50,608 nucleotides of DNA from Stieleria sedimenti (lineage in GTDB: Bacteria; Planctomycetota; Planctomycetia; Pirellulales; Pirellulaceae): NCBI RefSeq assembly GCF_025060895.1, contig NZ_JANZKV010000054.1:1-50608 (forward strand), given 5' to 3'. Positions within the stretch are counted from its first letter, which is position 1. Every line of letters begins with the position of its first letter. Position numbers and translations under genes: made by a program. The notes beneath the pieces were generated by a model. That model was given only the letters and a program-made list of their open reading frames with translations, searched no databases and had not been told where the DNA came from. Shown in pieces: positions 19,631 through 29,000 of this stretch.

Positions 19631-20809
19631 TCAATCCAGCTCGACGAATTCTAGCGGCTGTTCTTTACGGACGTCCGCGACACGGATGGCGGCGTGACCG
19701 CTGAGTAGCTTTCGAAAGGTCTTTCCAACAATCTCGCCCCGCCATCCGGTCAGCAACGAGGGTATCTTGTCGCCTTCCTTGGGGTCCAATTCAAAACCGA
19801 GCACTTCCTTGACGTCGTCGGCGTTGCCGACGATCGACGGAGCCAGTTTGTTCTGACGACTGATGCAGGCCATGGAAGTCGACAGAAACTGGCTGAGCAT
19901 CGGGGAGATGACCCCGCGTGATTTTCGGGTCCGCCGCGGGAGCTGGTCGTCGGGAACCTCAAGCGCTGCCCGGATCGCGGCCGAGATGTCGTCGTAGTGT
20001 GCGCTGTAACCGCGCCAATCCATGCCGCGGATGTTGCGGATTTTTTTAATCTCGGCCGACCCGCGTTTGGCGAGTTCGACCATCAGATCGTCACGCATCA
20101 CGCGTCGCACCGGCCGATCGAGCGTCGCGGCGCGCTGGTCACGCCAACGCCACAGGTGGCGGATGATCTCCAGTTGCCGCGGCGTCATCCCGGCACATCC
20201 GCTGACGCGCCGCCAGTTTTCGCTCGTTTCGTGTTGGATGACTTTCTGTTGGCGGAGCTCGGTTTCCTCTTCCAACCAGGCATGGCGGTTCAGCTTTTCG
20301 ATCGCCTCGCGCTGCATCCAATACATCGCTTCCAGGTCGGTCACGTCTTGCAAGGCATAATTCAGCTGGTCACGTGACAGCGGCCGATGCCGCCAATTGG
20401 TGCGTGACTCCCCCTTGGCAAGCGTTTTACCGGTCAGCCGATTGACCAGATTGCCGAGCGAAATGGGGAACTCCATGCCGCTGAATCCGGCCGCCAGTTG
20501 CGTGTCGAAAAGCCCCGCGATCGGCTGATTGGTGAACTGGTAACAGAACCGACACTCCTCACGCGCCGCGTGGGCGATCACCGTTCGTCCGGGTTGGACC
20601 AACAGATCCCAGAACGGGGCGGTGGTGTGCATCGCCAAGGGATCGATGATCGCCAACCGCTCTCCGGCGGCGACTTGTATCAAACACAACTGAGGTCGAT
20701 AACGGTCTTCGGAAACAAACTCGGTGTCGAAGGCAATGATCGGCGCATCAGCCAGTTCATCGCAGAATTGACGAAGATCGTCGATCGCACTGATCGATTC
20801 GTATTCCAA
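19631..20809 (-). CDS. rnd: Ribonuclease D-like 3'-5' exonuclease
   Basis: This DEDD-superfamily nuclease (392 aa) trims RNA 3' ends, classically tRNA precursors. Motif Exo I is FDTEF (Asp28, Glu30). Exo II lies around VIAHAAREECRF, a less usual form with Glu where many family members have Asp. Exo III is NYALQDVTDLEAMY (Tyr and Asp). The HRDC-like RNA-binding domain occupies roughly residues 215-290 (MTPRQLEIIRHLWRWRDQRA). The final ~100 residues form a second helical region. It is divergent from the mfnB-like gene (126-bp spacer) and leads the two-gene unit with the CPBP protease. Confidence 0.93.
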   Translation of the reverse strand: MEYESISAIDDLRQFCDELADAPIIAFDTEFVSEDRYRPQLCLIQVAAGERLAIIDPLAMHTTAPFWDLLVQPGRTVIAHAAREECRFCYQFTNQPIAGLFDTQLAAGFSGMEFPISLGNLVNRLTGKTLAKGESRTNWRHRPLSRDQLNYALQDVTDLEAMYWMQREAIEKLNRHAWLEEETELRQQKVIQHETSENWRRVSGCAGMTPRQLEIIRHLWRWRDQRAATLDRPVRRVMRDDLMVELAKRGSAEIKKIRNIRGMDWRGYSAHYDDISAAIRAALEVPDDQLPRRTRKSRGVISPMLSQFLSTSMACISRQNKLAPSIVGNADDVKEVLGFELDPKEGDKIPSLLTGWRGEIVGKTFRKLLSGHAAIRVADVRKEQPLEFVELD

Positions 20810-20934
20810 GGGTCGTTAGACTCTCTGCATCAAAATGGGAGGGACGATCGCCCCGGGTTGCCCATTGGCCACCCCCGACGTTCTTTCTTTTCGGCCATCA
20901 CTCTAACCGCCCGGCACCCGCGCGACCATCCTGC

Positions 20935-21765
20935 ATGCCACCGAACGCACCACCGAACGCACCACCGAACGCACCACCGAGCCAACTCCGGGACGCCGCC
21001 AAAACGCCCCGCGCGATCGCGAAACGTCGATGGCTGGTCAGCGTGCGTGATCTGGCCGAGGCCAAGCGAGCGGTCGAATTTGATGTCGATATCCTGGACC
21101 TCAAGGAACCCGGCCACGGCGCCTTGGCTCCCGTTGCCGTCGAAATCTGGCAACAGGTCGCCCGCCAGGCTGCGTCCTGGTCGCCCCCCGGCAAGAACGG
21201 CCCCATGCTATCGGCTGCACTGGGGGAATCCGATCAGGCGGTGGGGCTTGCCGATCAGGTCCCGCCCCAATTCGCCTTTGCCAAAGCCGGCCCGAGTGGG
21301 TGCAGCAATCCTGACCAGATCAGGGGCTTGTGGGACGCCGTCGGAAAACGGATGCCGGACCGGGTGGAATTGGTCGCGGTCGCTTATGCCGACCACCGGT
21401 CGGCCGACTGCCTACCGGCCGAAGCGATCCTGGATCTGGCCGCCCGCCAAGGTTTTCGACGCATTCTACTGGATACGTTCGAGAAGAACGGCCGCTCGTC
21501 GATCGGCCTGATGAATGCCCGGCGGCTATCGGATTTCGGCCGCCAGGCCCACCGGCGGCGACTTTGGTGGTCGCTGGCCGGTTCCATCACGTTAGGACAG
21601 GTCACTCGGATCGGCGAGCTGATTCCGCCCCCCGAGTTTCGGCCTGATTGCTTTGCCGTCCGCGGAGACGTTTGTGACGGTGATCGTACCGGAACACTGA
21701 GCGCCGACAAGATGCGGCGGTGGATGCAGGCGTTCGGCGAGTCCGCCGGCTACGTTCAATCTTGA
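20935..21765 (+). CDS. mfnB: (5-formylfuran-3-yl)methyl phosphate synthase-like protein (MfnB family)
   Basis: MfnB condenses two glyceraldehyde-3-phosphates into the furan precursor of methanofuran. In planctomycetes such genes accompany the tetrahydromethanopterin/methanofuran-type C1 pathway (family knowledge). The 276-residue TIM-barrel protein shows LVSVRDLAEAKRA, then the Schiff-base region DILDLKEPGHGAL (Lys61). Lys121 follows in FAKAG, and Asp184/Lys188 in LLDTFEKNG. These match the order and spacing of the archaeal catalytic set K27/K85/D151/K155. The first ~20 residues are four PPNA/PPS repeats written by a 12-bp tandem repeat. They are absent from the family and could be untranslated if a later start is used, though no good later ATG precedes the barrel. 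It is convergent with the 75-residue protein at 21773. Confidence 0.85.
   Translation: MPPNAPPNAPPNAPPSQLRDAAKTPRAIAKRRWLVSVRDLAEAKRAVEFDVDILDLKEPGHGALAPVAVEIWQQVARQAASWSPPGKNGPMLSAALGESDQAVGLADQVPPQFAFAKAGPSGCSNPDQIRGLWDAVGKRMPDRVELVAVAYADHRSADCLPAEAILDLAARQGFRRILLDTFEKNGRSSIGLMNARRLSDFGRQAHRRRLWWSLAGSITLGQVTRIGELIPPPEFRPDCFAVRGDVCDGDRTGTLSADKMRRWMQAFGESAGYVQS
20938..20980 (+). repeat. 12-bp tandem repeat encoding PPNA
   Basis: The unit CCACCGAACGCA occurs three times exactly (20938-20973), followed by a partial copy. It lies at the very start of the mfnB-like reading frame and yields PPNA-PPNA-PPNA-PPS. A unit length divisible by three means copy-number slippage would preserve the frame. 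Confidence 0.9.
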
Positions 21766-21772
21766 CCCAATT

Positions 21773-22000
21773 CTACAGCCATTCGAGTCCGGTCAGCTTC
21801 TGAAGTCGCTCCTCAAAGTTGCCGATCAGCCCCCCCACGAGTGTCCATTCGCCTTTGTTGCGAAGTTCGATTTCACCGAATCGGTTGATCCGAATGATCG
21901 AGTCGCTCGTCACGCCCGCTTGACGCAGTTCGTTGAAATCGACTTCCCCCTCGTTGATCACATCAAGTAACGTTTTTCCGGTCAGTTCAATGAATTCCAT
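21773..22000 (-). CDS. Small conserved-looking hypothetical protein (75 aa)
   Basis: Function not recognised. The ATG at 22000 is preceded by GAAGGAAG at a suitable distance, a convincing ribosome site. The product is a compact 75-residue acidic protein with an alternating helix/strand pattern (TLLDVINEGEVDFNELRQAG, then SIIRINRFGEIELRNKGEW). There is no signal peptide, membrane segment or cysteine. It ends 7 bp from the convergent mfnB-like gene. The good start signal and natural amino acid composition support a real gene. Confidence 0.7.
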   Translation of the reverse strand: MEFIELTGKTLLDVINEGEVDFNELRQAGVTSDSIIRINRFGEIELRNKGEWTLVGGLIGNFEERLQKLTGLEWL

Positions 22001-22304
22001 GACTTCCTTCTCAGCCCGTGGCTGGACTACATACGATCGACGCCCGCTCCCTTTCTAAGCGGTTGACGAATCTTCGACAACCATAGCCAACGACACGTTC
22101 GGGAACGCGATTGGGAGGCCAAGAATAGGCCGCGCACGCCGAATCACTTCTGCTCAACCGGCCAGTTTGCTCGGAACGCTGGCGCAGTTCAAGTTGCCGC
22201 CATCTGGATTGAGCGCTATGCTACGGTAGGTTCGTTTGTGCTCAACGAGCTTGTCGATTGTGAGAATCGAGCTACAAATCGCCTCCAACCCAGGCACCCC
22301 CACT
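22001..22304. other. Divergent spacer without recognised features
   Basis: About 300 bp separate the starts of the 75-residue protein (minus) and the TraB-like protein (plus). The composition is ordinary. I found no convincing hairpin, RNA gene or additional ORF, and no promoter I would defend. Confidence 0.4.
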
Positions 22305-23234
22305 ATGCGTTTGCTCCTCTTCGCCCTGCTTGTCGTCCTCGCGTTGGCCAACCAGTTTCTCGAAGCGGCCACCAGCGTCGCTCAATCGGCAACGGCAGAG
22401 TCCCAACCCGCGGCCCAAGCCGACACGTCGGAACAGGAAGCTTCTGATGCGTCCTATCTGCGGATCAAGAAAGACGAAAACGGCCGTAAAGTCGCCTTGC
22501 AGACCGCGATCGTTCGGTATCGCGGCAAACCCGGCACGCGCTACGACGGTGCCATCGTCGACTTGGTGGGCGTCGTCCACATCGGCGAAAAAGAGTACTA
22601 CTTAGATTTGAATCAGCGGCTGTCGAAATACGATTCGGTGCTGTACGAACTGGTCGCCCCAGACGGCACCCGGATCCGGCCCGAAGATTTGAAAGAACGC
22701 CGATCGTTGGTCGCGTCGATGCAAACCGGCATGAAGGACATGCTAAAACTGGAATACCAACTGGAATTGATCGACTACATGGCGACCAACTTCCGACACG
22801 CCGACATGAGTCCCGAAGAGTTCAGCGAGGATCTGCAGCGCCGCGGCGACAGCGTGCTGAAGATGATCGCCCGAATGATGGGCGCCGGTTTGGCGACGCA
22901 ATCGAAAAGCGGTGGCGACCTCGGAGTGCTGATGGCATTGTTCAGCCAAGATCGCTCGACCGCGATGAAAAACGCGATGGCCAATCAGTTGATCGACATG
23001 GAAGCTGTCACTGCGGGGATCAACGATGCCAACGGCGAGAACACGCTGATCAAGGGACGCAATGCCAAGGCGTTTGAAGTGTTGCGTGAAGAACTGGCTG
23101 CGGGGAAGCAAACCCTGGCCGTGTTTTATGGTGCCGGCCACCTGGCCGACATGGCCGAACGGTTGGAAAAAGACTTCGGCATGAAAGCCGAAAACACCAT
23201 CTGGCTCGACGCCTGGGATCTGGACGGCAAGTAG
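22305..23234 (+). CDS. TraB/GumN-like exported protein
   Basis: The start at ATG 22305 is chosen because it begins a clear signal peptide (MRLLLFALLVVLALANQFLE, then AATS), giving 309 aa. The body resembles the TraB/GumN superfamily (related to erythromycin-esterase/Tiki-like folds). It has an N-terminal strand with the conserved LVGVVHIGEKEYY (His) and YELVAPDG, and a C-terminal GAGHLADMAERLEKDFG with the second His. Family members include proposed metal-dependent proteases, and many are uncharacterised. The substrate is unknown. It probably acts in the periplasm and appears to be transcribed alone, followed by hairpin repeats at 23252 and 23292. Confidence 0.75.
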   Translation: MRLLLFALLVVLALANQFLEAATSVAQSATAESQPAAQADTSEQEASDASYLRIKKDENGRKVALQTAIVRYRGKPGTRYDGAIVDLVGVVHIGEKEYYLDLNQRLSKYDSVLYELVAPDGTRIRPEDLKERRSLVASMQTGMKDMLKLEYQLELIDYMATNFRHADMSPEEFSEDLQRRGDSVLKMIARMMGAGLATQSKSGGDLGVLMALFSQDRSTAMKNAMANQLIDMEAVTAGINDANGENTLIKGRNAKAFEVLREELAAGKQTLAVFYGAGHLADMAERLEKDFGMKAENTIWLDAWDLDGK

Positions 23235-23251
23235 TAGATGCCCTTCGCTCC

Positions 23252-23343
23252 CGTTCCAAGGCTCCGACTGGGAACGCAATGCAACGAAGCGGGGTAGGCT
23301 TGTAGCCTGTCGATGCCGAAATGACAGGCTGGAAGCCTATCCC
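23252..23343. repeat. Degenerate hairpin and inverted repeat after the TraB-like gene
   Basis: The segment 23252-23276 (CGTTCCAAGG...GGGAACG) is a decayed copy of the perfect hairpin at 18737-18761. At 23292-23343, GGGTAGGCTTGTAGCCTGTC is mirrored by GACAGGCTGGAAGCCTATCC around an 11-nt loop. The element is non-coding and lies just after the plus-strand stop, so termination or a REP-type repeat is plausible. Confidence 0.65.
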
Positions 23344-23379
23344 ACTCTGGTCGATTCGATACTTACTTTCCGCTCGATC

Positions 23380-24075
23380 CTACGCCGCCCGCGTCATCGA
23401 CTCACGTTTCTCAGCCAACACCTGTTGCAACGCGGCGTGAGTCTTCGCGGCTTCGGTCGGATCGTAGGTTGCCTCCAGACGCAACAATTCGTCCTGGATT
23501 CTCTGGGTGAACTCCGCGACGGACTCTCCGTCACGCGGGTACATCGGATCGCCGAAGATTCCGTCAATCCGACAGAACGGAAGCGGAATCTGGGTGCGAT
23601 CCCAGGTCTGCGACAAGACGATCCGCTTGGTGGGAATCAGTGACATCGGTATGACAGGAGCGCCGGTTTTTTGCGACAACATCGCGATTCCAGGACTGGC
23701 GATCCCGCGCGGCCCCTTCGGCCCGTCAACGGCCACACAAGCCGGCCGGCCGCTGGAGACATGGGCGACCAACGCCCGCAACGCCGCGACACCACCTTTG
23801 CGGCTCGCACCGCTGCTGCCACGGATCGGAATCACCCCGGTCTTCTCAAGCGTTCGGGCGATCAAATCGCCGTCTTTGCTGCGTGACACCAACGCGCCCG
23901 CGCCCTTTTCGGCGTGAACCACCATGGCAATTTGCTGGCCGTGCAAGCCGGCATAGAGGTACGGCTGTCCGGCCGCACGCAACCGATCTCGAGAATCATT
24001 GACCGCGCGGACGCTGCACGTGGTTCGTAACAGCCAGATAAACCCTGTCACCAAAAAGGGCAGCACTCGATTCAT
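23380..24075 (-). CDS. DUF374-type lysophospholipid acyltransferase family protein
   Basis: The 231-residue protein has an N-terminal hydrophobic anchor (VLPFLVTGFIWLL) and the DUF374 signature: YAGLHGQQIAMVV in place of the HX4D of PlsC enzymes, VSRSKDGDLIARTLEKTG, and AVDGPKGPRG. Family members are predicted membrane-associated acyltransferases of the lysophospholipid/lipid A acyltransferase superfamily, and the acyl acceptor is unknown here. The start is ATG 24075. About 115 bp separate it from the Cys-rich small protein upstream on the same strand, so cotranscription is possible. Confidence 0.85.
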   Translation of the reverse strand: MNRVLPFLVTGFIWLLRTTCSVRAVNDSRDRLRAAGQPYLYAGLHGQQIAMVVHAEKGAGALVSRSKDGDLIARTLEKTGVIPIRGSSGASRKGGVAALRALVAHVSSGRPACVAVDGPKGPRGIASPGIAMLSQKTGAPVIPMSLIPTKRIVLSQTWDRTQIPLPFCRIDGIFGDPMYPRDGESVAEFTQRIQDELLRLEATYDPTEAAKTHAALQQVLAEKRESMTRAA

Positions 24076-24189
24076 TCCCAGATTCCATTCTGTTTGCAGT
24101 CAAAACGTTTCGCACGTCGTGAAACTCCGCAGCCCCCTAAATAGGCTCGCCAGCCCCGTACGGCAAGATCGATTGCACCAACAGGCCGC

Positions 24190-24492
24190 TCAATCGCCGC
24201 CGGCCGGGTTCTCGATCCAGACCTGAAAACAGGGCGAACACAGCAGCAATCGCCGGCGACAGTGCACTTGGTTCTCCGCATCGACTTGCGGCGTCGATTC
24301 GAGTTGCTCGATGACCTTGCCCCATTGAGCATCCATCTCCTCACGATCGAGCGTGGAGGGGGAGTCCAGGATCGGAGGCGACGAATCGACGGTGGCCTGG
24401 ATGTCGATTTCGTAAAACTCGCCCCGACCACCGACCAGTTCCCTCAAACAGCGATCACACAAGCCGGGAGTATCCGATTCAAAGGCATCCAT
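24190..24492 (-). CDS. Small protein with two CXXC pairs (probable zinc-binding)
   Basis: Function not recognised. The product is 100 aa from ATG 24492 (a GTG one codon earlier is also possible). It has LCDRCL at residues 11-16 and LCSPCF near residue 86. The pairs are about 70 residues apart with an acidic, Ser/Pro-rich middle, the layout of a zinc-ribbon-like module. There is no signal peptide. It lies upstream of, and on the same strand as, the DUF374 acyltransferase. The paired cysteines in the right reading frame argue for a real gene. Confidence 0.6.
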   Translation of the reverse strand: MDAFESDTPGLCDRCLRELVGGRGEFYEIDIQATVDSSPPILDSPSTLDREEMDAQWGKVIEQLESTPQVDAENQVHCRRRLLLCSPCFQVWIENPAGGD

Positions 24493-24580
24493 CACGCTGA
24501 CTCAATGTACGAAAAGGAAGTGACAAGAGGGTCACGTCGGAATCCCCAGTTTAACGCATCACAGGCGTCCCCGTTCCCGT

Positions 24581-24601
24581 AAAAGGTGTCCGACACCTTT
24601 T
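24581..24601. repeat. Perfect palindrome AAAAGGTGTC-C-GACACCTTTT
   Basis: Two exact 10-nt arms surround a single C. The motif sits exactly where a TPR coding remnant (24603 onward) loses its 5' part. From memory, such GGTGTCGGACACC palindromes recur in planctomycete genomes, which suggests a mobile or REP-type repeat; that association is not shown by this window. Confidence 0.7.
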
Positions 24602-24602
24602 T

Positions 24603-24965
24603 GGCAAACTGGGGCAGTCACGCAATCTCGCCAGCCTGCTGATCGACGCGGAAAAATACACAGAAGCCACTGCGGTTCTGGATGATCAGATCATGAATGA
24701 AGGGGATGACACCGATGTGTTCGGCTTGCTGGGGCGGGCATTTTTGCAGCAAGGCATCGACATGGATTCCGCCATCTTTCATCTCACCCGCGCAATCGAA
24801 ATCGAAGAGGCTGCTCCACAAACGAGCGCACCCCAATGGCGCGACATTCAACGTCGAAGTCTGTCGCATCTGTACTCACTCAGAAGCGAAGCCCACAACA
24901 GCAACGAGGACTTCGAAGCCTCACGCCGTGACAACGAAACGGCGAGAGAACTGAATCCGCGCTAG
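24603..24965 (+). pseudogene. 5'-truncated TPR-protein remnant
   Basis: An ATG at 24693 opens 90 codons, but protein-like sequence continues upstream in the same frame to about 24605: GQSRNLASLLIDAEKYTEAT, then AVLDDQI. This is a typical TPR helix pair followed by VFGLLGRAFLQQGIDMDSAI. No start codon or ribosome site is seen before it, and the frame runs directly into the 21-nt palindrome at 24581-24601. The simplest reading is the 3' end of a TPR gene whose 5' part was lost. The normal C-terminus (ARELNPR, then stop at 24965) is kept. Confidence 0.65.
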
Positions 24966-25035
24966 CCGTTGTCGGTGCCCTTCGTCAAGCCGGGGATCGC
25001 ACGAGGATCTGGGCTTGCGGAATGGTGGGCCGGAA

Positions 25036-25159
25036 GGGGGCAAAGAATAGGTTGGTCAAAAAATGAAGACGGCTGGTGAACGACTGCCCGCGACACTCGC
25101 ATCTTTTGACCATTCCATCTTTTGACCATTCCATCTTCCAGCCAACCTATCTTTGCCCC
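25036..25159. repeat. Imperfect palindrome with repeated units (family 1, copy B)
   Basis: The left arm (25036-25068, GGGGCAAAGAATAGGTTGGT then CAAAAAATGAAG) is mirrored by the right arm (25100-25159). The right arm carries the unit CATCTTTTGACCATTC twice plus a third partial copy, ending AACCTATCTTTGCCCC. It lies between the TPR remnant (plus) and the acyltransferase stop (minus, 25215). The build and placement match the elements at 52-173 and 37095-37182. Confidence 0.7.
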
Positions 25160-25214
25160 ATCTGTTTGCCCCGCCCCTCGGTCACTCAGGTCGTCGCGGA
25201 AACGGTTCCCCGTC

Positions 25215-26033
25215 CTACGTGCCGGCGTTCCAACGGTCCAACTTGGACGTGATAAAGTCGATCACGGCTTGGTGCTGCCGGTCGCCGCGGCCTTCGATGG
25301 CGATCGGTTCTCCGAACGCGAATCGCACTTTTTTGTGGGGGTCGATCGGGCCAAGGTCCTTGAACCACTTGCCGTTGCCCCACGCATCGGTCTGCAGCGC
25401 GATCGGCACCACGGGGACCTTGGCACGAGCCGCCAGTTTGACGCCGATCGAATTGAGCGAGTCCGGATCAAAGCTGTCGCTGCGAGTGGTCTGTGGAAAC
25501 ACGACGATCGAGATGCCTTGGGCCAGTCGCTCGGCCCCCTCCGTCATCACCCGCTTGAAGTCTTCACGTGGGTGATCACGTGAGACAGCGATGGGATTGC
25601 GTGTCCGCAGGATATGACGAAACACCGGATAGTCCATCAGGCTTTGTTTGACCACAAACGTCACGTCGCGAATCGGCTGGATGATGGCGGGCAGGACGAT
25701 CGTCTCCAGCATGCTCATGTGGTTGCCGACAAACACGCAGGGGGTGGTCAAGTCTTTCACGTGCCGCAACCCCGTGACTTCGAATCGAATGCCGACCGAT
25801 TCGAGAGATTGCATGACCTCGAAGCTGGTTTCGCTCCAGCGCTGGTTCCCATACTTTCCCTGACGGGCAACGCGACTGGATCGATAAACGTTCCACGCGA
25901 ACTGGCGATAGAAGCTGATGGTCGGAAAACTCCCTGCCATCGAGCGTTTCTTACCATCGGCGGTCCGGTAATCACCGTCCTGATCGGACAGCAGTTCATT
26001 GCAGTGTGGCGTCTGTATTTCTGTCATGCTCAT
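25215..26033 (-). CDS. PlsC-like 1-acyl-glycerol-phosphate acyltransferase family protein
   Basis: The 272-residue protein belongs to the LPLAT superfamily, which transfers acyl chains to lysophospholipids at the membrane. The catalytic block is NHMSMLET, where the usual HX4D is HX4E. The substrate-binding block is FPQTTRS instead of FPEGTRS. A third block, VPVVPIALQTDAWG, and YPVFRHILRTRNPIAVSRD are as expected. The altered acid may mean modified or weak activity, or a distinct subfamily. The start is ATG 26033 (another ATG at 26027). It begins 12 bp after the RND pump stop on the same strand, so it is probably the last gene of the marR-hlyD-RND operon. Confidence 0.85.
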   Translation of the reverse strand: MSMTEIQTPHCNELLSDQDGDYRTADGKKRSMAGSFPTISFYRQFAWNVYRSSRVARQGKYGNQRWSETSFEVMQSLESVGIRFEVTGLRHVKDLTTPCVFVGNHMSMLETIVLPAIIQPIRDVTFVVKQSLMDYPVFRHILRTRNPIAVSRDHPREDFKRVMTEGAERLAQGISIVVFPQTTRSDSFDPDSLNSIGVKLAARAKVPVVPIALQTDAWGNGKWFKDLGPIDPHKKVRFAFGEPIAIEGRGDRQHQAVIDFITSKLDRWNAGT

Positions 26034-26045
26034 CAACGCGGGCGG

Positions 26046-29000
26046 CTATCGATCGTCCTGTGAAGCCGGGACCGATGAAGCGGGTTCGTGAGCCCGGTCT
26101 TTGGTCGGCAGATCACGCGATGAATCAGCAACATGCTTCGTCGGCTCCCCTGGCTCCACCAGTTGAACCGTTCGCCGCTGACTTGGCAACGCCGCCGACT
26201 GCCGTGCCGTCTCCGCCGGGCTGCCAAACAGCCGTCGCGTCAAACCGGCCTTGGCTTCCAACAACAGACTGAACAGTGTCGGCACCAATACCAGTGTGAA
26301 GACGGTGGACACCAACAGCCCACCGAGCACGACGCTGCCCAGGCCGCGGTACAGTTCGCTGCCCGCACCGGGGAACAAGACCAGCGGAAACAATCCGAGC
26401 ACCGTAGTCAACGTCGTCATGAAGATCGGACGAATGCGGGTCCGCACGCTCTCCAGAATCGCTACCCGCGGCGACATGGCGTCCTCACGCATATGATTGA
26501 GCGACTGGTGCACAATCAAAATCGGATTGTTCACGACCGTACCGACCAGGATCACGAAACCGAGCATCGTCAGAATGTCCAATTGCTGCGTCAGCTGGCC
26601 GGTCATCGACAAATAGACGTTCAACAGGTTCAACCCCAGAATCCCCCCGACCGCGCCCAACGGTACCGTCAAGATAATCACCAACGGATACAACCACGAT
26701 TCGAACAAGGCCGCCATCAGCAGGTACGTGATCAGGATCACCAGCACGAACTGGCTGGTCAACACACTGATCAGGCTGTCAAGATTCCAGCCCGACCATT
26801 GGCCCAGGAACGTCGCCTGCATCTTGCTCAGTTTGTCCGCCGTTCCGGCCAAGTTGACTTGATAGCCGCCTCCGAGTTGACCGCTTTCGGTCAGCGGTTG
26901 CACGATCTCACGCCTGATTTGTTCCATCGCATCTTCCAAGGCGATTTCGGGCGGCGGAGACACTTCGATGGTGATCGCGCGGACGCGTTCGCGGTGATTG
27001 ACTTGTTCGGGACCGCTGGCCAACTCCACTTTCGCGAGGGCGGCTAACGGAATCAGTTGTCCTCCCGGCGTCGCGATCGGCAACGCTTCAATTTCTTGCG
27101 TCGTATCGGCGTATTTCAATTCACCGACGATCGTCAGGTCAATTTTTTTTCCATCCAGGTAGTAATCGCCGGCATAGGCACCGTCGATCAGACAGTTGGC
27201 CGAGAAACCGAGGTCACGACTGCTAACACCCATCTGGGCCGCCTGGACCAATTTGGGCGTGATGTGGATTTCCGGGCTGGACAAATCCAGGCTCGGAATC
27301 GGCCGTGCCTGGGCGGTCGGCATGATCTGTTTGACCTTGCCGATCGTTTGCCCCCCCAACGCGACCAACTTGATCAAGTCGGGTCCGGTGATCTCAATCT
27401 CGATCGTTCGCCCGGCGGTCAATCCTTGTTCGAACAGACTCGATTGCTTGGCGACGGCAAAGGTCCCCGGCATCGAAGCACCAACTTGCTGCACCAGCGG
27501 AACGAGCTCACCGGCACGCTGGCCATCGTAGGCCCGAATGCCCATGAACACCTGCCGCCCACGGGCGACAAAGAAAAAGTCGCCGATGGCGGGGAAGTCC
27601 AATGCGGCGGCTTCGGGGCTTTCGGGATCCACATCCCAGTAGGGACGCAGTGCGGTTTCTACGGTCTTGCCGGCCGCGGTCAACTGATCCAGGTTGTATC
27701 CCGGCGGCGGCAGCAGGATTCCGAACACGAGGTTGCGGTTTCCGGTCGGCAGATACTCAACCTTGGGCCAAAACGACCAACTGATTCCGAGTGCCAGCAG
27801 AACCAACGTGACAGCCACCCCTAGCCGCCGCAACATGCCGCGTTGGATCCAGTCATTGAGTCCGACAGTGCCCCGAACAAAGGTTTCCCCCAACGCATGG
27901 ACCGGCCACAAGATGAATTGTGTGATGCGATGGGTGCTTTGCTGCGAGGACTGGCCCGACGGGTCGTCACGATCAGGTTGGGATTGAAACAGCCGCGATG
28001 CCGCGGTCGGAATCACCGACATCGAGATCAGCAACGACAACGCGACCGCGGCGCTGATCGCCAGTGCGATGTCGCGGAACAGTTGCCCGGCCTCTTCCTG
28101 GACAAACACGATGGGCAAGAACACGGCGACCGTCGTGATCGTCGAGGCGGCAATCGCGCCCCAGACCTCTTGGGTTCCCCGCACGGCAGCGGTGACCGCG
28201 GATTCGCCCGATTTAAAATGGCGGTAGACGTTCTCCAGCACGACCACGGCGTTGTCGACCAACATGCCCACCGCGAACGCCAACCCGGCCAAGCTGATCA
28301 CGTTCAACGATCGGCCCAGCACGCCCAGGACCAGGAATGACGCGATGATACTGGTCGGGATCGCCAACGCCACCACCAACGCACCGCGGGCGAACCAAAA
28401 TCCGGCGACCAGGATGATCGCGATACAGATCAAAAAGAACAGGGGCGACAGATAGGCCGCCGCCAACGAGCTTGCGATGATCAGCGGGATCGTCACGATC
28501 GTCCGTACGCCCAAGTGCAAGAACAACATCAACACGATCATCGTCAACGCACCGCCGATGAAGATGTTCTGTTGCACCAAATCGATCGACGAATAGATGT
28601 ACTCGGTTTCGTCGTAGACCTGAGTCAGTTGCAGCCCCCGCGGTTTTAAGATGTTTTCGTCGATGTCACGCTTGGCGGCGCGCAAGCCATCCATCACGTC
28701 CAACACGTTGGCATCGGTTTCGCGCAAACAGTTGATCGCGATACTGGATTCGCCGAATCGTCGTACCAGTCCGTCGGGCTTTTTGTAACCCAATTCGACT
28801 TTGGCAACATCGCGGACGAAGACAGGTGCCCCGTCGGTGACCGACAACAACTGTTGCTCGACCTGTTCCGGGCTGCGAAATTGCCCCATCGCACGCACGA
28901 CCCACCGCCGTTTGCCTTCCCAGAAATCTCCCGCCGATGTGTCTTTGTTTTGCCCCTGCAGGACGTTCCGAACATCGGCCAACGTCAACTGCCTGGCGGC

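Noticed and set aside
20935-20985. Possible CRISPR-like array at the 12-bp repeats
   Set aside because: Units are contiguous with no spacers, only 12 bp long, and encode a regular PPNA peptide.
24072-24431. Minus-strand 119-codon frame overlapping the Cys-rich small protein
   Set aside because: Highly Arg/Ser-rich shadow frame; the overlapping 100-codon frame with two CXXC pairs is more protein-like.
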